Assembly: GCA_963801035.1 (NCBI GenBank)
Contig: CAWDDF010000004.1
Span: 248,001-312,000, forward strand
Reading direction: 5' to 3'
DNA: 64,000 bases
Origin: JACCZX01 sp963801035
GTDB taxonomy: Bacteria > Pseudomonadota > Gammaproteobacteria > Burkholderiales > Burkholderiaceae_F
In this document: positions 56,452 through 64,000 of the stretch, one piece after another
How positions within the stretch are numbered: position 1 is the stretch's first letter
How the letters are laid out: each line of letters opens with the position of its first letter
Position numbers and translations under genes: made by a program
The notes under the pieces: generated by a model
Databases searched by the model: none
What the model was told of the DNA's origin: nothing
What the model saw: only the letters and a program-made list of their open reading frames with translations

Positions 56452-56972
56452 TGCAGGTTATCTGGCGGCGGTTCGAACCCCGTCTCCCACTGCTCAAGTC
56501 CCTCGGCCATAATTAACTCGAGCGTGGTACCGGCCTTCTTCAAGCGCTCGTTCAGCGGTGCATTTACACAAGAGATAGCGCGACGAAACAAGTCTTTTCG
56601 TTTGCTGATTGAATCCTCGATCCAGGCACGTCCCGCTGGTGATCCCATGACTTTCGCGAAGTCGTTCCAACACTTGTGGACTAGGTAATTGCGCTCCTTT
56701 ACCGCGCTACGAAGGATTGCTTTTTCCGCATCTGTAAAGTATTCGCGTTGCATTACATCCTCGAGTAGCGGTCGCAGTGTTTCGGGACTGGCGGCCAAGC
56801 TAGGGTCAGTTGAATCAGATCTCGTATCCCCTTGTTTGGATTTGCCGGGAAGTTTACGAAGTAGTCGCAGACCGTCCTCGAGATGCTGCGCCAGAAACAG
56901 CGCCTCGCCATACTCGGCGAATGTAGGTAGCAAGTCCGCATGGGCCTCGCGTTTTTTCTCTTCATCGTTCAT
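56448..56972 (-). CDS. Helical protein with RNxxxH (HEPN-like) motif
   Basis: 174 residues, predicted all-helical, clean frame. Near residue 94 it reads KERNYLVHKCW, an exact Arg-Asn-x-x-x-His motif as in HEPN ribonucleases, within a helix-rich context (DAEKAILRSAV before it). No named family recognised. It is the first gene of the minus-strand defence run and is coupled to the GIY-YIG gene by an overlap of four bases. Confidence 0.6.
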   Translation of the reverse strand: MNDEEKKREAHADLLPTFAEYGEALFLAQHLEDGLRLLRKLPGKSKQGDTRSDSTDPSLAASPETLRPLLEDVMQREYFTDAEKAILRSAVKERNYLVHKCWNDFAKVMGSPAGRAWIEDSISKRKDLFRRAISCVNAPLNERLKKAGTTLELIMAEGLEQWETGFEPPPDNLH

Positions 56973-57083
56973 TTGAAATGGGTCTTGGTGAGCATGCGCA
57001 GCCTACTACTTAAGCACAAGCTCACGGCGTTCGCTAAGCGAGATCTGCAATGAAAGACTATGGACGGAGGACTGCTTCTATTC

Positions 57084-57566
57084 CTAAAGCAATCCATGCC
57101 GCTCATGCCACTCCCTCAACGATTCCCCCGGCCATTCCCTGCAGTGCACATGCTTCTTGCCCTTCGGCACATCGACCCAGTTCGCGGCGTACGCGAGTGC
57201 GGCTTCGATGACTTCGGGCGGCTTCGGTAGCGGCGTGTCGATCGCTGACGCGTGCGGGTGAATCAGCTCGGGCCAGCGCGGGTCCCATAGCCACAGCGCG
57301 CTGCCGCACTTCAGGCAGAAGTGCCGCTTGGCCGGCGAGCGCTTGGTGCGCTTGCCTTTCTCGCGCATCAATGCGTGGTAGATGCCGATGTTTTTCTCGC
57401 CGGTCACTTTCATCGTGCTCGCATCGCCGCCGAGGTTGATCGCGTAGCCGCCTCCGCCCGCGGTCTTGCGGCAGATGGTGCAGTAGCAGTGCATGAAGGG
57501 AACGGGCGAATCGGATTGCAGGCGGAACTTCACTGCGCCGCAATGGCAGGAGCCTTTCAGTTGCAT
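57084..57566 (-). CDS. GFA family (CENP-V/GFA fold) zinc protein
   Basis: 160 residues with the GFA zinc Cys set: CHCGAVKF at the N-terminus, CYCTICRK near 28-35, and FCLKCGSALW near 83-92. A C-terminal extension of about 50 residues (WVDVPKGKKHVHCREWP) distinguishes it from the shorter GFA protein at 28.8 kb. Probably binds zinc; the substrate is unknown. It marks the outer edge of the defence region. Confidence 0.88.
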   Translation of the reverse strand: MQLKGSCHCGAVKFRLQSDSPVPFMHCYCTICRKTAGGGGYAINLGGDASTMKVTGEKNIGIYHALMREKGKRTKRSPAKRHFCLKCGSALWLWDPRWPELIHPHASAIDTPLPKPPEVIEAALAYAANWVDVPKGKKHVHCREWPGESLREWHERHGLL

Positions 57567-57854
57567 ATGCCCTCCGGGTGATTCGGAGAGCGTACGTCAC
57601 GGCGTGTGACATGCTGCGCTTCGCTTGCGAAAGTCGCTGGAGATTCGAGACGCACGAATTGACCTGGATGACACACGAATGTGCACTCGTGGCCGAAAGC
57701 CGTTATTGATGACGTCGCAACCCGGTGCTGCAATGCTGTGCGCCACGATCCTTGTGAAGCTAATTAGCGCTGACAGCTCAGATCGTCGAGCGTGAAATCA
57801 GATGAAGACTTGAAACGCGTGATCGGCAGCCACGCTGGATTTCCAGGAGAGGCA

Positions 57855-59775
57855 ATGGAAGGTAGAAAACTGTGGTGGTCGGCCTGTGCGGGACTGCAGA
57901 TGTTGGCGTGCTGTACGTTGGCAGGCTGCGCAACAACAGCATCAGATCGCAGATCCGCCGAAAGATTCTTGTCTGGATGGACCCTTGTGCCAACGCAGAC
58001 AGCCGGTGCAATGCGTCCCATATCACCCGCCCTGGACACCGATGGCGACGGAATTTCTGATGAGCGCGAACGAGCGCTGGGAAGTAACCCGAACTCTCGC
58101 GACACCGATGGTGATGGCTTTGATGACGGCCTCGAAGATCTACTGAGCCAGTTTGGATTTGACTTGCTGACGCCATCGAGAGACACCGACGGAGATGGTC
58201 TGGAGGACAACTACGAGAAAAAGATCGGAACCAATCCAAACGACCCGGATACGGACCATGATGGCTGGAGCGACTTCGATGAAGTATTGAATCGCTATTT
58301 CGGATTCGATCCGCTCGTACCAACCGCCGATGCGGATTTCGATGGTCTGTCAGATGATCTCGAACGTCGGATTGGATCGTCTCCAACCAACCCCGATACG
58401 AACGGCGATGGCATTAGCGACTTCACGGCCTACGCTGCCGGGGTGAATCCCGCAGGCGCGCCGATTCCAGGTGGGCTTGGCGAAATCACAGGAATCCCGT
58501 ACAGCCCTGCAATGGCTGCAGCACTGACTTCGATACGGCAAGGCGGCGCCTTTCCTCCCGCTCTCGCAAATCAACTGCCCTACGCTCAGGTAACTGCTGG
58601 GCTCGTACGCTCCGGCCGCGTTCGCGCCTCAGCCGCGCTCATGCAACGCTCCTTGTTAAATCCGAGCAACTCGCCCGGCATTTACAAAGAGTATGGCGAA
58701 ATCGTGGCCGAACTATTTGCGACTGCAAATCAATTCAACGGTACGAACGGACCGGACCTGATGCGCCTGTGGGTGTGGTCAGAGCCGGCTATTGAATGCT
58801 GCGACCGCCAAGAAGGTGAGAAGCCCGGTCAACGCATTTACGCAGTCAAGATTTCGTCACAGCCGCACTTGAATAAGCAAGAGCCCGAAGTTGCTTTTCT
58901 CGCCGTGCATCATGCCCGCGAGCTGATCACTGCCGCTTTCACGATGGAGTTGATTAAGAGATTGACCAGAGGATATGCAGATGGCCTGCGTGAATTTAGA
59001 GAAATGTTGGACAAGCGCGAGATCTGGCTGATTCCGGTCGTGAATCCAAATGGTTACCAACGCGCTGTCCTCGGGCAAGTGGACTGGCGAAAGAACACGC
59101 GGCGCGCGGCGCCGGCTCAAGCCATTCAAAGTGCAGGCGTCGACCCGAATCGGAATTACGGGTTCGAGCATGCGACGGCACTCACGCCAGCGCAGCGTGC
59201 TGCGCTGAGTAAAGACGCCCAAGACACAAATGGAATGACGCTGACGGGCGACTTCAATCTAGACAGTCCGCAGTACCCGGGGCCGTCGCCGTTTAGCGAG
59301 GTGGAAACTCGAGCCGTGCGGGGTTTGGCGCACAGCCAATTCTTGGGAGAAAACCCGCGGCAGATAGATGGTTTGACCTGCTCTCTGTCTTGGCATACCT
59401 ACTCAGGCACGGTTACTCACCCGATGTCACACAAGCCGGCAGTTTCGCCCAACACAGGTCTCAACCCTGCGGACCGACCAGTCTTGGACAGTTTCACGGG
59501 GGCGTTAGCTGCCGTCACCGGCTACCGCGATCTGCGTGACGGATTTGAAGCGCAACGGGAAGCTAGGGGCGATCCAATCGACGGCTACCCAGTCTTCGGT
59601 GACTCGGACGACTGGCTCTACAAGGATGGCGGCACGCGAGCGATTTTGATCGAAGCCTTCTCCTCTGCCGAGGGAAGCACTGAAAACCTTTTCTCCGACT
59701 ACAGCGGCTGCTCGCGACGCGGTTGTCACCAATAACATCAAGGCCGCGATAAAGCTAATACAGGAGTGCCGGTAA
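57855..59775 (+). CDS. M14 zinc carboxypeptidase lipoprotein with N-terminal calcium-binding repeats (one frameshift near 59700)
   Basis: I choose ATG 57855, which follows AGGAGAGG; an earlier in-frame ATG at 57792 is also open. A lipoprotein signal ends in LAGC. Six thrombospondin type 3/EF-like repeats follow (DTDGDGISDERE, DTDGDGFDDGLE and so on), expected to bind calcium. The M14 domain has the zinc motif HHARE, the PVVNPNGY and DPNRNYG substrate loops, and a catalytic Glu in ILIEAFSS. The frame slips near 59700; the proper end (VVTNNIKAAIKLIQECR) stops at 59775. A surface-anchored peptidase trimming C-terminal residues of peptides or peptidoglycan stems. Confidence 0.88.
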
Positions 59776-59931
59776 GAAAGGTGAATCACCTGACTAGATG
59801 CCCTTTCTTGGATCTTCCGGGCGGCGCACACGATTCGAGCACGCATTGCGCTTGCATCAGCTGCACGCGAGCCGGCTGCTAAACGGGACATGCGGGGCAC
59901 GGCCTGCCGTTCTGATCGCAGGCCTCGGGCA

Positions 59932-60747
59932 TCAACCCCGTTTCTTAGTGGCGGCGTTCTGCTTGAGCTGCCGCATGACCGCGCCGGCACCCTCGACCAC
60001 ACGCGCGATGAGAATTTCGCCGTGCGCGGCGGATGCTCCGCGCGGATCGCCCATGATGCCCGACGCGGATAGCCGCGGATCGTCGCTGCTCCAGGGGTAG
60101 CTCGCCGCAGGATCGAACACCAGCGCTTGCGTCGTGCCGCCGCCGGGCGCCGGGTTCAAGGCGGCCAGTGCTTCACGTCGCACCAATTCCGGAGCGAGCA
60201 CGAGCATGACGGAGGTCTCGTCCTTGCCGGCGTGGATTTCCGGCACGTCCGCCGCCGTATCGGGGCTCATCATCGCGCCCAAATGAAGCGTCGCGATATT
60301 GAGGCCGAAGTCGCACATCTCCCGCGTGACCGCTTCGAGGATGCCGCGGTTCCCGCCGTGCCCGTTGACGATCAGGAGATTGCGAGCCGGCAATGCGCGC
60401 ACGAGTTCGGATCCGAGGTCGCGCAGGTAGGCGGCCATGCCCGAAACCGTGAGCGACAATGTGCCCGGCGCCCAGGCGTGCTCACGCGAGAGCCCGACCG
60501 GCACCACTGGCAATTGCCATAGATCGTGCTCGTCGCCCCAGCGCGCGACGATGCGCCGGGTGAGCGCTTCCGCGATGACGCAGTCGGTGTTGAGCGGCAA
60601 GTGCGGTCCGTGTTGCTCGATCGAGCCCATCGGTAAGCAGAGCACCGAGCTTGCCTCAACCGCATTTTCAACCTCGCTGAAGACGAGGTGGCCGATCATC
60701 CGGCTTGCGGGGCCCCGCATCGACTCAACCGCTCGCCATTCGCTCAA
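59932..60747 (-). CDS. Creatininase-family metal-dependent amidohydrolase (ArfB-like?)
   Basis: 271 residues, cytosolic. All family motifs are present: GSIEQHGPHLPLNTD with the first metal ligands, NGHGGN, and the HAGKDETSVML Glu/His segment. Its start overlaps the GTP cyclohydrolase II stop by four bases (ATGA), so the two are coupled. In archaea a creatininase-family enzyme (ArfB) deformylates the GTP cyclohydrolase III product in flavin/F420 synthesis. A related deformylase or amidohydrolase step on a pterin- or flavin-like compound is a reasonable inference here. Confidence 0.88.
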   Translation of the reverse strand: MSEWRAVESMRGPASRMIGHLVFSEVENAVEASSVLCLPMGSIEQHGPHLPLNTDCVIAEALTRRIVARWGDEHDLWQLPVVPVGLSREHAWAPGTLSLTVSGMAAYLRDLGSELVRALPARNLLIVNGHGGNRGILEAVTREMCDFGLNIATLHLGAMMSPDTAADVPEIHAGKDETSVMLVLAPELVRREALAALNPAPGGGTTQALVFDPAASYPWSSDDPRLSASGIMGDPRGASAAHGEILIARVVEGAGAVMRQLKQNAATKKRG

Positions 60748-61973
60748 GACTCAACCGCGAGCGGCGCCGCCTTCTTGAGCGATTTCGGCGACTCGGACAA
60801 CGCCGCGATCACATGCCCAAGATGATGGCCGGCGCGCGCCGCTTTCGCCGTGAGATAGCGGCGATTGTCGGCATTGACCGGCGTCTCGAGCGGCATGCGG
60901 CCGGAAATTTCGATTCCGGCCTTGGCGAGGCTGTCGAGCTTGACCGGGTTGTTGGTCAGCAGCATGACGCGCGTGACGCCGAGCATCTGCAGCATCCGCA
61001 CGGCGACACCGTAATCGCGCTCGTCGTCGTCGAAGCCAAGCGTGGTGTTGGCATCGACAGTGTCGAGTCCGGCATCCTGCAGCTCGTAAGTGCGCATCTT
61101 GTTGGCGAGGCCCACGCCGCGGCCTTCCTGCGCGAGATACAGGATGATCCCTCCGCCGGCTTCGTGAAGGCGCGCCAGCGCAAGCCGCAGCTGATCGCCG
61201 CAGTCGCAGCGCCGCGAACCAAACACATCGCCGGTCAGGCATGCGGAGTGGACCCGTACCGGGACGGGCAACGACAGATTGGGCGCGCCGACGATCACCG
61301 CCACCGGGTCGTCGCCGAAGGAGTCGCGAAACACCACGAAGCGGGCGCGAACGCGCGAGGCAAGCGGAACATGCGCTTCACCTGCTATCGCAAGCGATTG
61401 CATCCCCTCCTCGCGGAAACGCACTACCGCCGTGGCATCGACCGTGATGATGCGCGGATCGAACGCTCCTGAGATCGCGGGATCGGTATCGGCGATAAGT
61501 ACTGCGGGCAACACCTTGGCAAGCTTGACGAGATCGATCGCCGCCGCCGCTGCCGCGCCCGCCGGCTCCGGAAGGAATTCGAAGCGGGGTTTGTTCTCCG
61601 CAACCAGCGCCAGAACGGTCTGCGCATCCACATCGTCCGAGAGCGCGATCGCCACGGGTTCACTGGCTTCGATCCCGAGCGAACGCGCCCTTCTGCTGGT
61701 CAGAACCAGACGCGGCGCCATCGGCGCGGCAAGCGCGCGAAACGCAGCCAATCTGTCCTCATCGAGCCCTTCGACCGGAAGGCAGAGCAGCGTTTCATTT
61801 CCGCCCGCGACGATCACCGGCCTTCCAGAACGGAACTCAGCGAGCGCCCGGCTGGCAGCAACTTGCTCGCTCGTTCCGCATAGGATGGAACTCAATTTTC
61901 CGTCACCATTGCGCATTGATGATTTGCTACGAGCCAAGGTCACATTATTTGTTTCGGTCCGTGCACGATGCAT
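60744..61973 (-). CDS. GTP cyclohydrolase II with degenerate N-terminal RibB-like domain
   Basis: 409 residues. The C-terminal half (about 210-400) is a complete RibA: zinc Cys in CLTGDVFGSRRCDCG, the catalytic segment GGGIILYLAQEGRGVGL, and LLTNNPVKLDSL for GTP binding. The N-terminal half has the outline of a DHBP synthase (EFRSGRPVIVAGG) but lacks its acidic metal-binding DDEDRE-type motif, so it is probably inactive, as in several proteobacterial RibBA proteins. The product would feed riboflavin or, with the coupled creatininase, a flavin-like pathway. The start may also be ATG 61916. Confidence 0.88.
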   Translation of the reverse strand: MHRARTETNNVTLARSKSSMRNGDGKLSSILCGTSEQVAASRALAEFRSGRPVIVAGGNETLLCLPVEGLDEDRLAAFRALAAPMAPRLVLTSRRARSLGIEASEPVAIALSDDVDAQTVLALVAENKPRFEFLPEPAGAAAAAAIDLVKLAKVLPAVLIADTDPAISGAFDPRIITVDATAVVRFREEGMQSLAIAGEAHVPLASRVRARFVVFRDSFGDDPVAVIVGAPNLSLPVPVRVHSACLTGDVFGSRRCDCGDQLRLALARLHEAGGGIILYLAQEGRGVGLANKMRTYELQDAGLDTVDANTTLGFDDDERDYGVAVRMLQMLGVTRVMLLTNNPVKLDSLAKAGIEISGRMPLETPVNADNRRYLTAKAARAGHHLGHVIAALSESPKSLKKAAPLAVES

Positions 61974-62076
61974 TATGACCTTTGAGCTTTTTGCGTGTCG
62001 CGCGTCTTGCGCTTTCCGTCAGCGTGACACACTCCCTCCTAGCTCCACGCCTTTTGTCTTCGTTTTCGACAGCTAC

Positions 62077-62193
62077 GCGGACATGCGAAATGTCCGCAAT
62101 CGGCGCGGCGTGTAAGCAGTCATTAGTTTAGGTCGGCTTCCGGCCACAAGCGGACCTAGGCAAAAGCAGGTTAATCGGCTAGAAAGCGGACAT
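62077..62193. promoter_or_regulatory. Palindrome and repeat of GCGGACAT between divergent genes
   Basis: GCGGACAT (62077-62084) and ATGTCCGC (62090-62097) form a perfect 8-bp inverted repeat with a 5-base centre; a third GCGGACAT is at 62186-62193. They lie in the shared promoter region of the ribA-like and prolyl oligopeptidase genes. Operator for an unknown regulator. Confidence 0.4.
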
Positions 62194-62213
62194 TCAATTA
62201 ATCTGAGGTGCGC

Positions 62214-64000
62214 ATGAGAGCCGCCGCCGCTTTCTCGCAAGCTGCCAGTGCACTGGCCAGTTTTGTGACCTTTCCGGCACGAGCCCAAACAGCAGACTCG
62301 ACACCTCCTCGAGCCAAGCGTGCACCAAGCCTTCGACGATTACTACGGCACGAAGGTCTCGGATCCCTACCGGTGGATGGAAGACGCCAAGGATCCTGAT
62401 CTCCTGCCGTGGCTGAAGGCGCAAGACGCGCACACCCGAACGTTGTTGTCAGAGGTGCCAGGGCGAGCCGCCCTGCGAGCGCGCGTTTCCGAGCTTTCGG
62501 GTGAGCAGTCGGTGACGAGGAAGGCAGTGGCGAGGGGCGAGCAGTGTTCTTTGAACAGTTGCCGCTTGGTGCGCAGAACTACAAGCTTCTTCGTGCGAGA
62601 ACAAGATGGTCGCGCGGCAAGGACGTTGGTCGATCCCACAGCCCTGACCATGAACGGCAAGCACGTCAGCCTCGACTGGTGGGAGCCTGACCCGAATGGC
62701 CGCCTTGTCGTTTACGGCTTGTCTCCCGCCGGGTCCGAAGCTTCGACCGGCCATGTGATGGAAGTATCGACTGGAAAGATCCTCGAAGAACGCATTTCAA
62801 ACATTGACAACGGCATCACAGGCTGGCTGCCGGATGGATCTGGCTTCTTTTATATCCAGCTTACGGGCGAGCGAGGAACGCCCACCTTCTATTGGGACAG
62901 TGTCGTAAGGCTGCATCGGGTTATACGGATCCGCAGTTCAGATCGAGTCTTTCTGCGGCGGGGGCAGTATCCGCAGGTCCCGATGAAAGAGATTCAAGTT
63001 GGCTCCATCCGCCCGGTTCTCGGGACGGACTGCGCCATCGTGATGGTCCTCGATGTTCGGCCCGAGAGAGCGGTCTGGACCGTAAATGTCGCTGACCTCA
63101 TTGCGGGCAAACCGCGCTTCCTGCCGCTCGCGGTTGACGAAGATCTGGTCGTCGGCGTGTCCGCATCTGGCGATGACCTCTACTTCATATCAAACCGCGA
63201 CGCCTCGCGGCCGCGTCCTCGTGACGTCATTGTCTGCGCCTTCGCTGGCATCTGCTGCTGAGGTACTTCCACAGTCCAACGTAGTTGCCGAAGATGTCTA
63301 TCCCTGCCGTGGTGGGGCTCTGGTGCGAACGATGGATGGCGGCGTCCAACGATTGAGGCGGGTCACCCGCCAGGGGCAACACCCAATCGATCTCCCATAC
63401 CAAGGATCGATTCGCGACGTCTTCAGTTCGGAGTTGCGCGACGATGCGTATCTGTTCTTAACGGGCTGGCTGGAGCCCCCAGCCATCTGGCGCGTGGCAT
63501 CAGTGTTGAAACTTGCGGCGACTGACTTTGACAGCAAGCCGTCTATTGACCTGTTGCCTTACATCGCTGAGCAACGCTTTGCCCGGGCGCGCGACGGCAC
63601 ACAGATTCCTTACACCATCATCGCCCGCCGTGGATGGCAGCCCAACGGCCAGAATCCTGTACTCGCGACGGCATACGGCGCTTACCAGTATTCGCTTTCG
63701 CCAAGGTTTGATCCAAGGCTTCTCGCGTTTTTGGACGCGGGCGGCATTTATGTCGTCGCCAACGTACGCGGGGGCGGCGAATACGGACGCGAGTGGCACA
63801 AGGCCGGCCAAAAGGCGACCAAACCCAATACGTGGCGCGACTTCATCGACGTTTCGCAAGCGCTGATCGCCACACGCGTCACGTCTTCCCGACACCTCAT
63901 CATTCAAGGTACTTCGGCGGGCGGAATTACAGTCGGTCGCGCGCTTACCGAAAGGCCCGATCTTTTCGCCGGTGCAATTTCCGACGTCGGTTGGCTCAAT
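62214..64000 (+). pseudogene. Secreted prolyl oligopeptidase (S9), frameshifted and cut by the window end
   Basis: ATG 62214 follows CTGAGG. A signal peptide (about 1-24, ending ARA) precedes the N-terminal propeller start FDDYYGTKVSDPYRWMED. Frame breaks are seen near 62308, 62550, 62595, 62920 and 63215. The hydrolase domain begins near 63590 (GTQIPYTIIARRG), contains VVANVRGGGEYGREWH, and holds the catalytic Ser in GTSAGGIT near 63920. The gene continues past the window. Cleaves short peptides after proline. Confidence 0.85.

Noticed and set aside
59774..59809. Inverted repeat AAGAAAGG/CCTTTCTT as a terminator of the M14 gene
   Set aside because: AT-rich stem with a 20-base loop and no T-tract; a smaller AGGTGA/TCACCT dyad overlaps it. 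Too weak to call.
60744..61973. A cyclohydrolase II variant that keeps the formyl group (as reported for one Streptomyces paralogue)
   Set aside because: The Tyr in the IILY segment, as I recall the residue linked to that change, is retained, so ordinary product formation is more likely.

Overview
GC-rich chromosomal DNA of a Pseudomonadota bacterium. A MacAB-type tripartite pump, a periplasmic fatty acid cis/trans isomerase, a Bug-type (tripartite tricarboxylate) binding protein and a degenerate RibBA fusion together fit a beta- or gammaproteobacterium (Burkholderiales- or Steroidobacter-like). No rRNA, tRNA, CRISPR array or complete insertion sequence was recognised. About half the genes read cleanly. 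The others carry single-base frame breaks while the family sequence stays intact on both sides of each break, which looks more like uncorrected assembly indels than old decay. I give rebuilt gene extents and say where the frame breaks; genes with three or more breaks are typed as pseudogene.

Layout. 0-8 kb: metallophosphoesterase, TPR/HD-GYP protein, and the macA-macB-outer membrane factor operon. 8-14.5 kb: fatty acid cis/trans isomerase, a secreted Gly/Ala-rich protein, a cation:proton antiporter, Cu/Zn superoxide dismutase, and a DUF3014 protein. 14.5-20.4 kb: OPT transporter, acetolactate synthase and aldehyde dehydrogenase on one strand, then a prenylcysteine methyltransferase-like membrane protein. 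20.4-26.7 kb: secreted trypsin-like protease plus FHA membrane protein, then a converging NitT/TauT-type ABC operon ending in a PLP-fold enzyme. 26.8-35.4 kb: accessory genes, including a NYN protein, a HEPN/MNT toxin-antitoxin pair with a striking nested operator, a GFA protein, a creatininase-family protein, an alpha/beta hydrolase, a DUF1932 dehydrogenase, a lipoprotein, a BrkB membrane protein, a 141-residue ORF resembling stitched pieces of contractile-tail genes, and an RHH/RelE pair. 35.4-39.6 kb: a catabolic cluster (Bug binding protein, amidohydrolase, SDR, CoA ligase).

39.7-57 kb: nine genes in one direction (minus strand) form a dense defence island. In transcription order these are an RNxxxH (HEPN-like) protein, a GIY-YIG protein, a large SNF2 helicase with a C-terminal DUF3883 domain, two tandem DUF1156 adenine methyltransferases, a DUF499 ATPase with an N-terminal HEPN-like segment, an Mrr-type endonuclease with a zinc ribbon, a membrane NERD nuclease, and a reverse transcriptase of the defence-associated type. 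The helicase/DUF1156/DUF499 core is a known anti-phage-associated gene set. Its coupling to a doubled methylase, Mrr, NERD and a reverse transcriptase is the most novel feature here.

57-64 kb: a second GFA protein, an M14 carboxypeptidase with calcium-binding repeats, a creatininase-family/GTP cyclohydrolase II pair, and a prolyl oligopeptidase running off the window end.
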